From positions 56,534 to 120,533 of the forward strand of contig CAJNYU010002386.1 in the NCBI GenBank assembly GCA_905331475.1: a stretch of 64,000 bases of DNA. Reading direction: 5' to 3'. The position numbers and the translations under genes are program-made. The stretch comes from Rotaria socialis. Taxonomy: Eukaryota; Rotifera; Eurotatoria; Philodinida; Philodinidae. Shown piece by piece: positions 49,669-60,208 of the stretch. The notes beneath the pieces were generated by a model. That model saw nothing but the letters and a program-made list of their open reading frames with translations, was not told the origin of the DNA and did not search any database. Position 1 is the stretch's first letter; each line of letters begins with the position of its first letter.

Positions 49669-52600
49669 ATGGTGAGAGCAATCACTTAAATATTTGCATT
49701 CATCTCATATTTTCATTATTTATCATTGAAATAGATGCATGAAGATGTCGATCATGATGACGAGGAGGAAGTCATCCTTGATCGACGTACATTAATTAAT
49801 CAAGCAAATAATTCAAATTCATTGAGTAATTCTGGCCCAATTCTTCTTGGAGTAAATCGATTTAATATCAAAGTATACGATGATCCTGTTAAATTATCAC
49901 GAGCGAAAACAATCCTACTAGCAATAACTTGTATATCAATTGTAAGTCTTTCTATCTCTATAAATATTATCTTACTTCCACATAGCACGTAAGTTTTCAG
50001 TCATGATTATGAATTTTTCATGGGAATTCTTAGGTTTTGCTACTCTTAACGCTTAGAATTAGATGCAAGGGGGACACGGCGGATTTTTTGAGATTTTAAA
50101 TCCCAAAATTGAAAAGCATTTCCCTCCGTGTTAATGACGTAGCTTCGATCTGAAATTCTTCCCATATATAGGTTTCATGGTCCATAGAAGCTCCTAAAAG
50201 TTTCAACTCGAACAAATGTTTTATTCTTAAAATATTGAATTTTCAAAAAAACTAGATTTTCTGACCGTGCCGTGAAATGAGCATTTCTTGCGCATTCATT
50301 ATTTTGAGAAGGAAACATCCGTTTGCGCTGAAGATTTTAGAATATTCTACGGGTCATGAGACTTGCATATGGAAAAAAATTCAGATGGAAATTCCATCAT
50401 TCACGGTTTGGATTTTGGGATTTTGAAAATCCCAAATCCGCCTTTTTCCTCTTGATTAAATGTATTTTTGTTTTTTTAAGGGTATGTTTACTGGCTTATT
50501 GGGACCAACATTTCCATTTCTTTCACAACTTATGCCAGCAGATTTATCAGCAGTTATATGGCTTATTGCTATAAAAGCAATTGGATTTCTTATTGGAACT
50601 CTTTTAAGTGCTTATCTTTACGCTTGGTAAATTTTTTTCTCTCTTGAATTCTGAAGTATAACTTCTTTTTGCGTATCAATAGGTTTAATGTTTGTTGTCT
50701 ACTTGGCTTATCATGCTTATCAATCAGTTTTGGTGTTTGTTCTCTTCCATTTATAACTGATTTAGCAACATTTTATTTAACTTCACTTATTCTTGGCATT
50801 GGTCTTGGCATATCGTATAATGGTAAAAAAAGAGAAGATGCCGATTTTAATATTTTCGAGTAATAAATGTATTAATTGATTATAGGTATAGATGCACTCT
50901 ACAATCGTTTATGGACTCGATCATCCCTGGCTTCTATTCGATGGTTACATTTATTAGTTGCGCTCGGTGCCATTCTATCGACATCAATGCTTTTTCCATC
51001 GAATATTTCTAATGTTAATGAACTTTCGTTAACAACAGTTACTACACGTATTTGATTTCTTTTAATACTAGAAATTTCTTATGTTATGCTTTGTTTTTTT
51101 TAAGAGCAAATTCGACCACGTCGACAAGCCACTAATGAAATAGCTAATTTACTGGCTTCAAGATTACCGAAAATTGATGATATATTATCTAATGAGACAA
51201 ATACATCAACTATACTTAACAATACAGATGTTACTACTGATTCATCTTTGCCAACAACTACAACAGCAAAACTCGTATTAAAACCGTCAGTCGTTGAAAC
51301 TGATGGTTTAAAACAGTCGAATGTTGCTAAACCAGGAGTCGGAACTGACCAATCCACTACTAAATCACCATGTATGAAATCCTATTGTTGTTTTAATTCT
51401 AATATTACAACTCAAAATCAAACAATAATTAATAATACATATTCTTGTCAAGAAAATGATGTCAATCTCTCCGATGCTTGTAAGACTACTCTATCATTCT
51501 GCAAAAACTCATCATTACGAATATGTCTGCTGAATACAATGAATATTTCATGTCGAATCGATCAAGTTTGTGGCAACGATAAAAAAATCGAATGCTCATT
51601 ACAATCAATCAATGATGCTATTTATGCAAGCACTTCGACAACAACGATAGTCACATCAACGCCTACGACAACGATAAATACGACTTTACTTATTACTACA
51701 ACCAATCCACCTACAACAACAACAACAACTAGTACTATTTTACCCACAACAATTACAACAACCACGACAACAGTAACAGCAGCGACTACAATAACAATAG
51801 TGACGACAGCAACAAGTATGCTATAAAAATTGAATCTGTTTTGATCAATCGCTATTATAGTGCAGCAATGCGTATTACATAAAGACTAATTGATTATGCA
51901 TGTTTTATCACTTCTCTCAAGGGGGAAAAAGCTGATTTAAATCACAGTAAAACTCAACTTACAATCAATATAAATTAACTGTATTGGAATGAGTTTCGGT
52001 GCCTTTGAATGATTTTCAGTAATAATTTATGATTTGGAATAATTTTTAGTTAGTTTAGCAAATTTTTCGTTTTCTCAAACTCATTTTAAATCAGCTAAAC
52101 TCAGAAAAATCATGAAACTCATAAATCGCTTTTCCCCCCTTGACTTCTCTCTTTCAATACCACTATAGGCGCACATGTAGCTCATATTCTTTTTGTTCTG
52201 GATGAAAGGAAGTAAAACAAAAAAAAATTTGAAGCTTCGTCAGTAAGCTGCACTCCTACAGGTCTCTTTGAATATTATACTAGAATTTTACGCCAGGAGA
52301 TTTGCGGTATTCGATTGGGAAAATGCCAATCACAATCCGAAGCGATTATTCATTCAGACGACATTAGATCAAGGACGATTCGTCACGAATTTGTCTCCTG
52401 CGCATTGATTAGACATGTGTGAACTTCGAGGCACATCAATACATTTCTTTTTTGTCTACCCGATGATTATTGATAATAATCTCTCTGATTTTCTTTTAGC
52501 TCCAACAACAACTGAGACTACAAGTAGTTCGACGATGACCACAACTCGTTACAATAAACCGGCATTCGCAAAATCAAATATTGATGATCTATCGAAAAAT

Positions 52601-53677
52601 CTTTTATATGCCAAAATTCTTTCATTTTTTCGTGCAATCACATTAGTCCATTTAATTTATCTCTTCATTGCATTTCTATTTTTTATTCTTGGTATATCCT
52701 ATTCCACATTGGCTATGCGAGGTGACGGTGTAAATTCAACAACTTCAACGCAGAAAATCAATCTTAATCCACTATCATTATTATTTGGAAATGCTCATCG
52801 AACAATAAATACTTCAAATAGATCCGTATCATTACTATCCGATCGTGCTTCACTTAAATTTGTTGTGCTTCTTGTCGCATTTTATTTTATAATGACCGGC
52901 ATTGAAAGCTCAAGTATTTATTTAACATATTTATTTGGTCGTGAATTAAAATTTGAAGAAAATCAATGCTTACTTATACAATTTCTATTCTTTCTTGGTC
53001 TATTATTAGGACGTTTAATTGATATATTGATGGATTATGGCTGCTTTCTATTTAATACTCGTATAACAAATCGAACAAAAAAACAATCAGATAAATTTCA
53101 TCTAATATCAATTAAATTTTGTATACTTATTCGCTTAATAATATTATTTCTTCTATGTTCAACATTAAGTTTTTCACATTTATTTCAAGAAAATTCTTCT
53201 ACTAAATCATTTATACCATCCATACGATTGCTATATTTTATATTTTTTCTTATTGGATTATTATTAGCATCATTGCCAACACTAATTTTATTTTGGATTG
53301 AACGCGATTTAAGTTTAAACGATTCGCTTATACGTTTTATATTAATAACAATAACAATAAGTGATGTGGTATTTCCATCATTTTTATTCTATACAATAAA
53401 ACATGTTGTATTATCCTATTTATTCTATTTATTTATTGGTTCATGTCTGTTACTGATTTTGTTTGTGTGTATTTTATATACAAGTAAACATTGGCAAAAA
53501 AAGCAATTGTATAGAATATTACCGACATCGATGGAAATGGATGAAGCTAATATAGAAAATCATTCGGATAATAATGATGACGATGAGGATTTCCATAGAA
53601 CAAATGGACGGATAAATGGCAATGAAACGAAAAACAATATTGATAATGATAGAGTAAAAGGAGCGAAAGGACATTAA
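49669..53677 (+). CDS. Major facilitator superfamily transporter (NaGLT1/MFSD4-like) with mucin-like loop
   Basis: Coding exons 49735-49941, 50481-50626, 50683-50822, 50886-51047, 51105-51815, 52500-53677 (847 aa from ATG 49735). An optional leader exon ends ATG at 49671, directly before a gtgaga donor, which would add one Met. The N-half has about six TMs, including GMFTGLLGPTFPFLSQLMPA, AVIWLIAIKAIGFLIGTLLS and LGIGLGISYNGIDALYNRLW. These resemble the sodium-dependent glucose transporter/MFSD4 group (TGLLGPT, then GR/KAxGFLxGxLL). Between halves lies an unusual loop of about 280 residues with about ten Cys and a long Thr-rich, probably O-glycosylated stretch. The C-half has six more TMs and an acidic cytoplasmic tail. 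Plasma-membrane solute transport is inferred; the substrate is not readable. Introns 2 and 6 are 539 and 684 nt and each carries a MITE. Confidence 0.75.
50058..50462. mobile_element. MITE in MFS intron (8-bp TSD)
   Basis: Element 50066-50454 (389 bp). Left end CAAGGGGGACACGGCGGATT, right end (reverse complement) CAAGAGGAAAAAGGCGGATT, 16 of 20 matching. Flanks attagatg (50058-50065) and attaaatg (50455-50462) match 7 of 8, consistent with an older insertion. No coding capacity. Confidence 0.78.
51910..52150. mobile_element. MITE in MFS intron (perfect 8-bp TSD)
   Basis: Element 51918-52142 (225 bp). Left end CAAGGGGGAAAAAGC, right end (reverse complement) CAAGGGGGGAAAAGC, 14 of 15 matching. 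Flanks ACTTCTCT at 51910-51917 and 52143-52150 are identical. The interior has repeated AAACTC/TTTCAG words and no open frame. Confidence 0.88.
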
Positions 53678-54314
53678 TAAAAGAAAACTATTTTGAATAA
53701 ATAATTTTACTGAGCTTCTCGACTATTGTGCTTTTTTTTGAGCTGTTGTTATTTATATTTCATTTCATTTACTTCACCGGTGGATAATGTACGTTTTTTT
53801 TTGTTATTTGAGAGAAAGAAGAATACATTGGATTTGATTTTGTGAATTGAAAAACTAGACTGATCGTTTCTTGTGAAGTCGAGCAAATACAGAAACAACG
53901 ATCGATCTATTATTTTCTTTTCGTGTGAAGGAAATTGTATAAAACGATTCTCATTAATAAATTTTTGATTGAATGTTGAACATAATTTGTCCAGCGTGAA
54001 GTTTCATTCTTAGTAAATCAGTTATCTGTTTAGCATATGAAAATTTTTTAACGCGGTGTTAAATTTTTCTTCTGTCACAATACTAAAAGACCTAATCGAT
54101 CTACATAAATCTCAAAGAAACTTTGATAGCTTCTACAAAGACTGCACTTTCTTTTTGTCATAATCATATGTATTTAAAACTCAAAGTTTATTTACCTTTG
54201 ACAATAAACCGCACCGATTAGACCGAAAAAGAAATGTCTTGTGATCGATAGAATCAAAAAAAAATCGGAGTTGCCATTCAAAAAAAACGATTTTACTTTC
54301 GCAAAAGTAAAAAT
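53678..54314. other. Intergenic
   Basis: 3'UTR of the transporter followed by AT-rich DNA up to the glycosyltransferase start. No gene seen. Confidence 0.45.
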
Positions 54315-55352
54315 ATGACGGAACGACGCCATTTATTTCTCTTCGTGTGTCTAGTTTCTATTTTATTCACTAGTTTTTACCATGCAAAATCTTTTCAACA
54401 TATTAATAAAAAATCTCTAGTAACAATAAAACAATTGCCCTATCGAGGTTGTATTGTAACATTAATACGAAGTGATAATCTCCTTAGTTTAAATAAATTA
54501 TTAAATATGCTTAATTCGCTTAGTTTGTATTTTACTAATATTCATTATTATACAATACATTTATTTCATGAATCTACATTAGCCAATCAAACGAAAGAAC
54601 AAATATTACGTTGCGCATCGAAATTAAAAATAAAATTTTATGAAATTTATTTTAATCTAACCATTCCATCCAACCGTTCTGGTTATGCATCTATGTGTCA
54701 ATTTTGGTCGTATGATATCTGGTTTAAATATACTATTTTACAACAGCAATGTGATTATGTGATGAGATTCGATGATGATTCTTATTTAATTAATTTTACA
54801 CAATACGATCTATTTGAAAAATTTCATAACAATCAACTCGATTATGCATATAGGATTGTTTATCATGACACAAATGGTTTAGATTTTCTTCGAGATAATC
54901 TTCGAACATTTCTACCAGCAAATCAAAGTCGACGCGGTTGTATACAAACTGTATGTACATCTTTAAATGGACCTGATGGTTATGATGGTTTAGCTGTTTA
55001 TAATAATTTTTTTCTTATCCGTCTTAATTTAATGTATGAACATTCAGTTATAGAAACATATTTGAAACAATTGTTGTCTTTAAATGCATTTTATCTTTAT
55101 CGTATTGGTGATGCAAATATTCAAACGATATGTTTATTACTTGTTGAAAAAGAATTAAAAATATCTTTTCTTAAATTTCCTTACAATCATAATGTACATG
55201 GTTCGTCAGACTTTACACCAAGATACATCTATTACGAAAATACAGCATCCGTATGGTCGTATCGTATGAGAATACCGAATATAACATGTCATAGGTTACT
55301 AATTGCAGCAAAATATCATATGATAACAAAACTTCTTGATGAAAAAACTTAA
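54315..55352 (+). CDS. GT15-like alpha-1,2-mannosyltransferase (KRE2/MNT1 type)
   Basis: Single uninterrupted frame, 345 aa. Short N-terminal cytoplasmic tail, signal anchor (LFLFVCLVSILFTSFYHA), then a lumenal catalytic domain: type II Golgi topology. Motifs aligned from memory with the fungal Kre2/Mnt1 family: YASMCQFWSYDIWFKYTILQ (family YRxMCRFxSGxFYxHPLL), YVMRFDDDSYLI (family YWRVEPDVxFxCDI, metal/sugar-nucleotide site, with DDD instead of EPD), YNNFFLIRLNLM (family WSNFEIADLDF) and IGDANIQTICLLL (family WGDAPVHSIAAAL). Length fits the family (roughly 400 aa) minus stem. The activity would be transfer of mannose from GDP-mannose to glycoprotein glycans. Divergence at the acidic motif leaves activity open. 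The lack of introns contrasts with its neighbours. Confidence 0.68.
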   Translation: MTERRHLFLFVCLVSILFTSFYHAKSFQHINKKSLVTIKQLPYRGCIVTLIRSDNLLSLNKLLNMLNSLSLYFTNIHYYTIHLFHESTLANQTKEQILRCASKLKIKFYEIYFNLTIPSNRSGYASMCQFWSYDIWFKYTILQQQCDYVMRFDDDSYLINFTQYDLFEKFHNNQLDYAYRIVYHDTNGLDFLRDNLRTFLPANQSRRGCIQTVCTSLNGPDGYDGLAVYNNFFLIRLNLMYEHSVIETYLKQLLSLNAFYLYRIGDANIQTICLLLVEKELKISFLKFPYNHNVHGSSDFTPRYIYYENTASVWSYRMRIPNITCHRLLIAAKYHMITKLLDEKT

Positions 55353-55742
55353 GATTGAAATTGTTCAGCGCACGTCTAGAAAATATATACTTTAGCAACA
55401 ATAGTCTACTTAATAATTCATATTTCGTACATTTATTTCTATAGAACATTGATAAAAGAACCTATCTGATAGACGAATAAAATTGATAAGAAGAGAAGAA
55501 AAAAGATCATAGCAGATTGAATGTACCATAAGATGAACGAGTAAAACAGACTGTTGATACACAGATGTGGATGATAAGAATATTTCGAAGTAACTTTTCT
55601 TTTCTTCATATATATATATTTATTAATGCGTAGAACAAGAAACACATTAGTGACACATCTATAAACATATTTATTTAAAGATAAAAAAATATTCTTTTTG
55701 TATAAAAAAAACAGCATTTTCTAGAAAAACAGGTTGATCAAT
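55353..55742. other. Intergenic between convergent genes
   Basis: Includes the 3' flank of the first surface-protein paralogue; the segment 55665-55710 resembles 56907-56960 downstream of the second paralogue. Confidence 0.45.
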
Positions 55743-56432
55743 TTAATGCATAACTTTAGCAATCATCAGAATAGATGCAACAATGGAAACGAAGAATGAT
55801 CGATTTTCACCAAGAATAGAAAGGCCACCGTGACTTGGTGTCGTATGCTTTGTCGTAGTAGTAGCTGTGGAGTTAGCCGTAGTGACAGTGACAGTTATAT
55901 TTCCTGGTGTTGTCGTTATTGGTGAAGTTAACGTTGATGTCGTAATTGAAACGGTTATATTTCCCGTAGTTCTACTACTAGTAATTGTCGTAGTGTTCGA
56001 TGAAGATGAAGTTGAAGACGAAGATTCACTAGTTATTGCCGTTGATGTATTTGATGCTGCACTAGTAGTATCTGAAGTACTAGCTGACGTAGTTCTACGA
56101 GTTGTGTTTGTAGGAATTGGCCATGGTGTTGAAGGAGTAGTTGACAAAGTGGTTGTGCTTGATACAATTGGCGTTGTTGTTGAATTACTTTGTACTTCTT
56201 CGCACTCCGGCTTGATTTCACCTGTAGTTGAACTATTGCAGGATAATGGAAATTCACTTTTGCATGCATCCAAACAAGCGGAACCATTACACGTTGGAAT
56301 ATCTATAGTGCCATCGTCTATTGGATCACAATGTGTACCTTCACAACAATAGCATGTGCACGAGCCATAAGTATTTGCTGTTGGTACGTATACAGCAACC
56401 ATAAGACCAAGAAGAAAATATTTGTTGAACAT
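55743..56432 (-). CDS. GPI-anchored-type Thr/Ser-rich surface protein, paralogue A
   Basis: Single exon, 229 aa. Signal peptide (KYFLLGLMVAVYVPTANTYG), a compact Cys-rich module (CTCYCCEGTHCDPIDDG, then C, C, C and C over about 60 residues), a long Thr/Ser stretch with NxT sites likely to be O- and N-glycosylated, a conserved TPSHGGLSILGENRSF segment and a C-terminal hydrophobic tail (FVSIVASILMIAKVMH) with no cytoplasmic residues. This is the layout of a GPI-anchored mucin-like protein. Function unknown. Adjacent paralogue B has the same order. Confidence 0.78.
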   Translation of the reverse strand: MFNKYFLLGLMVAVYVPTANTYGSCTCYCCEGTHCDPIDDGTIDIPTCNGSACLDACKSEFPLSCNSSTTGEIKPECEEVQSNSTTTPIVSSTTTLSTTPSTPWPIPTNTTRRTTSASTSDTTSAASNTSTAITSESSSSTSSSSNTTTITSSRTTGNITVSITTSTLTSPITTTPGNITVTVTTANSTATTTTKHTTPSHGGLSILGENRSFFVSIVASILMIAKVMH

Positions 56433-56975
56433 TTTAAATTTGTTTTCGTATCTATAAAAAAAACCCTATATGAGAATGAATTGTGAGTTACACACTAGAT
56501 GAAACGAATTTATACTTCTCTTATTTTACACAGATATGACGTGAGACAAAAAAATAGAGATATAATAGCTTTCTTTTTATTCAAATGAAGAAAAAATGAG
56601 AAGATAAGATGAATTCTTCTATGAGAATAGAAAACATGTTTAGTTTACTGAAAAAGGTGATTCATACTTTTATCATTTTTGTGTAAAAATAGTGTGAATA
56701 GAATAAAGTATACACATCTAATGAATAATATCATCTTGAAAATTGAGAAAATGACTCAATTTTTATGAATGTTTCACTTCGCACTAAAAATTGCAATCGA
56801 AACACATCGAAAATCTAACTATATAGTGAGATTCATTCATAGAAAAATTTTAGTTTCATTCTTTTCTTCATATAAATGAGTGTTAATAGAAAATAATAGC
56901 CACAGTTTTTAAGACATATTTATTTTAAGATAAAAACATATATTTTTTCGTATAAAAAATATCAAATCGATTGAT
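56433..56975. other. Spacer between the two surface-protein paralogues
   Basis: AT-rich. Carries the promoter side of paralogue A and the 3' flank of paralogue B, whose last 50 nt resemble the flank of A. Confidence 0.45.
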
Positions 56976-57605
56976 TCAAAGTATGACTTTCACAAGCATA
57001 AGAATTGACGTAAAAATGGAAACAACGAATGATCGATTTTCTCCAAGAATAGAAAGCCCACCATGACTTGGAGTAGTATGTTTTGGAGTTTGCGTTGTTG
57101 TTGTTGTAGAAGTTGTAGAGTTATTCGTAGTAACTGTAACAGTTATGTTTCCGGGTGTTGTTGTACTAATTGTAATGGTTATATTTCCACTAGAACTCGT
57201 GCCAGTAGTTGAAGTTATAGTTGATGATGTAATGGGTGAAGTACTGGTAATTGCCGAAGTCGATGATGAAGTTGAAGTAGTGTTTTCTGTGGTAGCGCTT
57301 GTTACGGTAGTTGCCGTGCTTGATAATGTAGAGCTCGTTGGTGTTGAGAGCGTCGTTGTAGTTATCTCAGTACAAGGTGCACTAAGTGCGCCAGGAGCAG
57401 AACGATTACATGCGAATGAAAATCTGAACTCGCATGCATTGTAACAACTGAATTCGTCACAAGACGAAACCAATACACTACCTCGGTAGATTGGTGTACA
57501 GTCTGTACCCAAGCAGCAAGAGCATGCACAGACAGCCTCACCATTGGCTGTTGATATATACGTGAATGTGATAAATCCGAGAAGTAGAAGATATTTGCTG
57601 TACAT
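56976..57605 (-). CDS. GPI-anchored-type Thr/Ser-rich surface protein, paralogue B
   Basis: Single exon, 209 aa. Signal peptide (YLLLLGFITFTYISTANG), Cys-rich module (CACSCCLGTDCTPIYRG and four further Cys), Thr/Ser-rich stalk with NITITI and NITVTV repeats, the same TPSHGGLSILGENRSF segment as paralogue A, and a hydrophobic tail (SIFTSILMLVKVIL). The shared Cys spacing and near-identical C-terminal segment show a tandem duplication. The stalks differ in length and sequence, so the low-complexity part evolves fastest. Likely cell-surface glycoprotein; role unknown. Confidence 0.78.
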   Translation of the reverse strand: MYSKYLLLLGFITFTYISTANGEAVCACSCCLGTDCTPIYRGSVLVSSCDEFSCYNACEFRFSFACNRSAPGALSAPCTEITTTTLSTPTSSTLSSTATTVTSATTENTTSTSSSTSAITSTSPITSSTITSTTGTSSSGNITITISTTTPGNITVTVTTNNSTTSTTTTTQTPKHTTPSHGGLSILGENRSFVVSIFTSILMLVKVIL

Positions 57606-58412
57606 TTTGAATTGGAGTTATGCTATTTTAAGACTAGCGTCAAACGTAAATTATGAATGACATAAGCATTAAGGTAGATATATAACGTTTATATATTACA
57701 AAACATTGGTGCAAACAAAAAAACTACAACAATGAAAGTCTTTATCATTGCTCTATCATCCAAAGGTATGACGAGAAGAATGAAAGAAAGATAAGATCTT
57801 CTTTCTTAGAAGTATAGAAAAAAAATTTTCAATAAATTTTAATTACCATAAATGAGTTTGAAGGTTGTTTAACTGGAAGCTTGAATCAACTGACAAGAAT
57901 TTTATTTCTTGGCTTTTCCTATTGAATAATTTATCACAGATACTGACAATAAACTGACAAGGAGATGAATAGATATAGTACTGATTAAATCTACAACTGG
58001 AATCAATTTGGTCGTAAACAAGACCGTCTGTATTTAATTATTTTCTGACTTCTTTCCACTTGATCTCATAGAGAAGTACGCTTAAAATTTATACAAATAT
58101 GACTTTAGAAAATAAATGTTAATCAAAAAGTCATTATATTACAATGAAATCATACTATAAACTATTTTGATATTTGAATAATAATAAGCAATAATAAATA
58201 TGCAAACACGGACGTTTTATTGACGAGGGCACACATAAAAATGTAAGAGTGAAACGTTTATTGATATTAATATTTGTATTATTTTGCAAAACAGAAAAAA
58301 AAGAAGAAAGAAGAAGAATCCTTTTGTTTTTCTTCTTTGTTTTTAAGATATTTCTCTCTCTCTCTCTCTCGATATATATATATACTATATAATATTTCTA
58401 TAATAACTGTTT
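57606..58412. other. Intergenic
   Basis: AT-rich, with a (CT)n(AT)n microsatellite at about 58352-58384. No gene seen. Confidence 0.45.
58352..58384. repeat. Compound (CT)n(AT)n microsatellite
   Basis: Nine TC units followed by GATATATATATATA. Confidence 0.85.
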
Positions 58413-60208
58413 CTAACATCGAGCAAGAACTTCACCATTTCGAATATATAAATAAAGTCGTTGATCAACTGGTAACGAAATGGGTAATGAAACTTGACGA
58501 TGTCTTGGTAATCTATCACGTCGCGATGTACGTAGTTGAACAGGTGAACTTGCTCTTGTTGTTGTTAAACTTTCATTTGGTGACATTGTTGAATAGTGTT
58601 CAAGATAATGTCGCCGTAACGTATCGGAATGTTCTTGTTCATGTTGAAGATTATTCAATGGTTCAACAGTTGCTGTTGCTTTAACTTGATTAAGATTATT
58701 ATCATTTTTATCATCAGAATGTTTACGATCTGCATGAATGCGAATATTTAGTTTCGACTCATACGGTAAACTTGCATTCAATGATATTCGTTGGCCACGT
58801 TTTTTAATCATATTTGAATCAGAACTACAATATTCATTTGGATTTTCTTGTTGAAATATATGTTGGCTAGATGAACGACGTGGCAGAACTGACGATGATT
58901 TTTCATCATTCCAATGAACATTGCGGCCATGTGATTGATAACGTGGCATTGTATCATGCATAGTCGACATTTCTGTAGTTTCGTCGTTTAAGTGAACACT
59001 TACGTGACGTTGATTATAATCAATGGGTGGATAAAGAAAAAAATGTAAAACACTTGTTTGTGGTGATGGCGATGTTAATTGATCGAATGGAAGTTCAAGT
59101 GAACTTTTTTGTGTACTTGAAATTTCCGATGTTACTGAGCAACACGATGATGATGATCGAATTGGTACTCCACTATCACGTGATGATGGAGTTGTTGTAC
59201 GAAAGAATTCGTTTGGCGATTGATGAAGAACGTCAAGTTCTTGTAATTTTGTTTGCAAGTCGTTAAACCGTTCTCTAAATTAGTTAAATAAAATTAAAAT
59301 AGAATTTTTTTTCTCGTTGGTAATCAAAATCATAGAAATTTTTCTTTTTTTCTTTTGAGAAAAATTCTTAGTATAAAAAACAGATACTTACTCTGGTTCT
59401 GTATAAGAAAAAAGATTGACAAGCGTATAGAACATGTTGCTATTGTGATCTATGTACGGATTTGTCATTTGCGAGCAAAAATTTTTCCTTTGTATCGTAT
59501 TTATGGGAGACAAATATGAGAGAACGTGTCGTAAAACAATTTATGATATTTTAATGTTATCATGTATATGTCTATGTGTAATTTAATGATTATTCAATTC
59601 AAATTATGTGGTTGACTGAGCTTCAAAGCAAGGTCTTCGCATGAAATACGATGTTCAAATCCGTCTCGTTTATGATGCTCACTCAACAGAGAGAGCGATG
59701 ATGGAGAAATGTACAAGCAGTTTGGATTAGATTACATTTATAAGAAGACATTCAAATCTCGAAATTGGACACCATCGAAAATGAATGTCCTTCGATCAGT
59801 TTAAGTGTGAACTCTATTTATCATCAGTTCTCATTCGTGTTCGTACGTGCGTGTGATGAACTAACTCATAAAAAAAAAGAGAAGAGTGAGAACGAAGAAA
59901 GAATTTCATTTCTTAGCACACATCCAGAAAAAAGGTCGAATGCATGTCTGCCCTTAACTTATATATTATTTCATGCTCTAGAGAGAGAATTTCTTCTTCT
60001 TTTTTATTTTTATCGAAAATGATTACTTGATAGCATCGTCCTTTCGTCGAAGTTCATTATAACGTTGATATGAATAAAACAATCGCTCGTATGTTGATGT
60101 CCGTGGTTGTTGCTCATCATTTAGCGACGCCATATTTAAGTCGTTTTTTTCAATTGTATGAGTAAAATCAGTTTCTATTTTATTCAATGTATGATAAATG
60201 CTGCTCAT
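58413..60208 (-). CDS. Unrecognised Ser-rich, probably disordered protein
   Basis: Three-exon model: 60208-60027, 59487-59392, 59274-58413 (379 aa). Phases agree at both junctions. The first intron is 539 nt, so exon 1 is the least certain; a shorter version could start at ATG 59468. N-terminal part is charged and helical (STYERLFYSYQRYNELRRKD; FNDLQTKLQELDVLHQSP), the rest Ser/Arg/His-rich without cysteine pattern or TM. The basic tail (RTSRRDRLPRHRQVSLPISL) could bind partners. I do not recognise a domain. Codon use and exon phase support it as a real gene. Confidence 0.6.

Noticed and set aside
55867..56352. 161-codon + frame
   Set aside because: Antisense shadow of the Thr/Ser repeat region of surface-protein paralogue A; the Val-rich translation is the complement of ACN codons.
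57145..57444. 99-codon + frame
   Set aside because: Same artefact, antisense to paralogue B.
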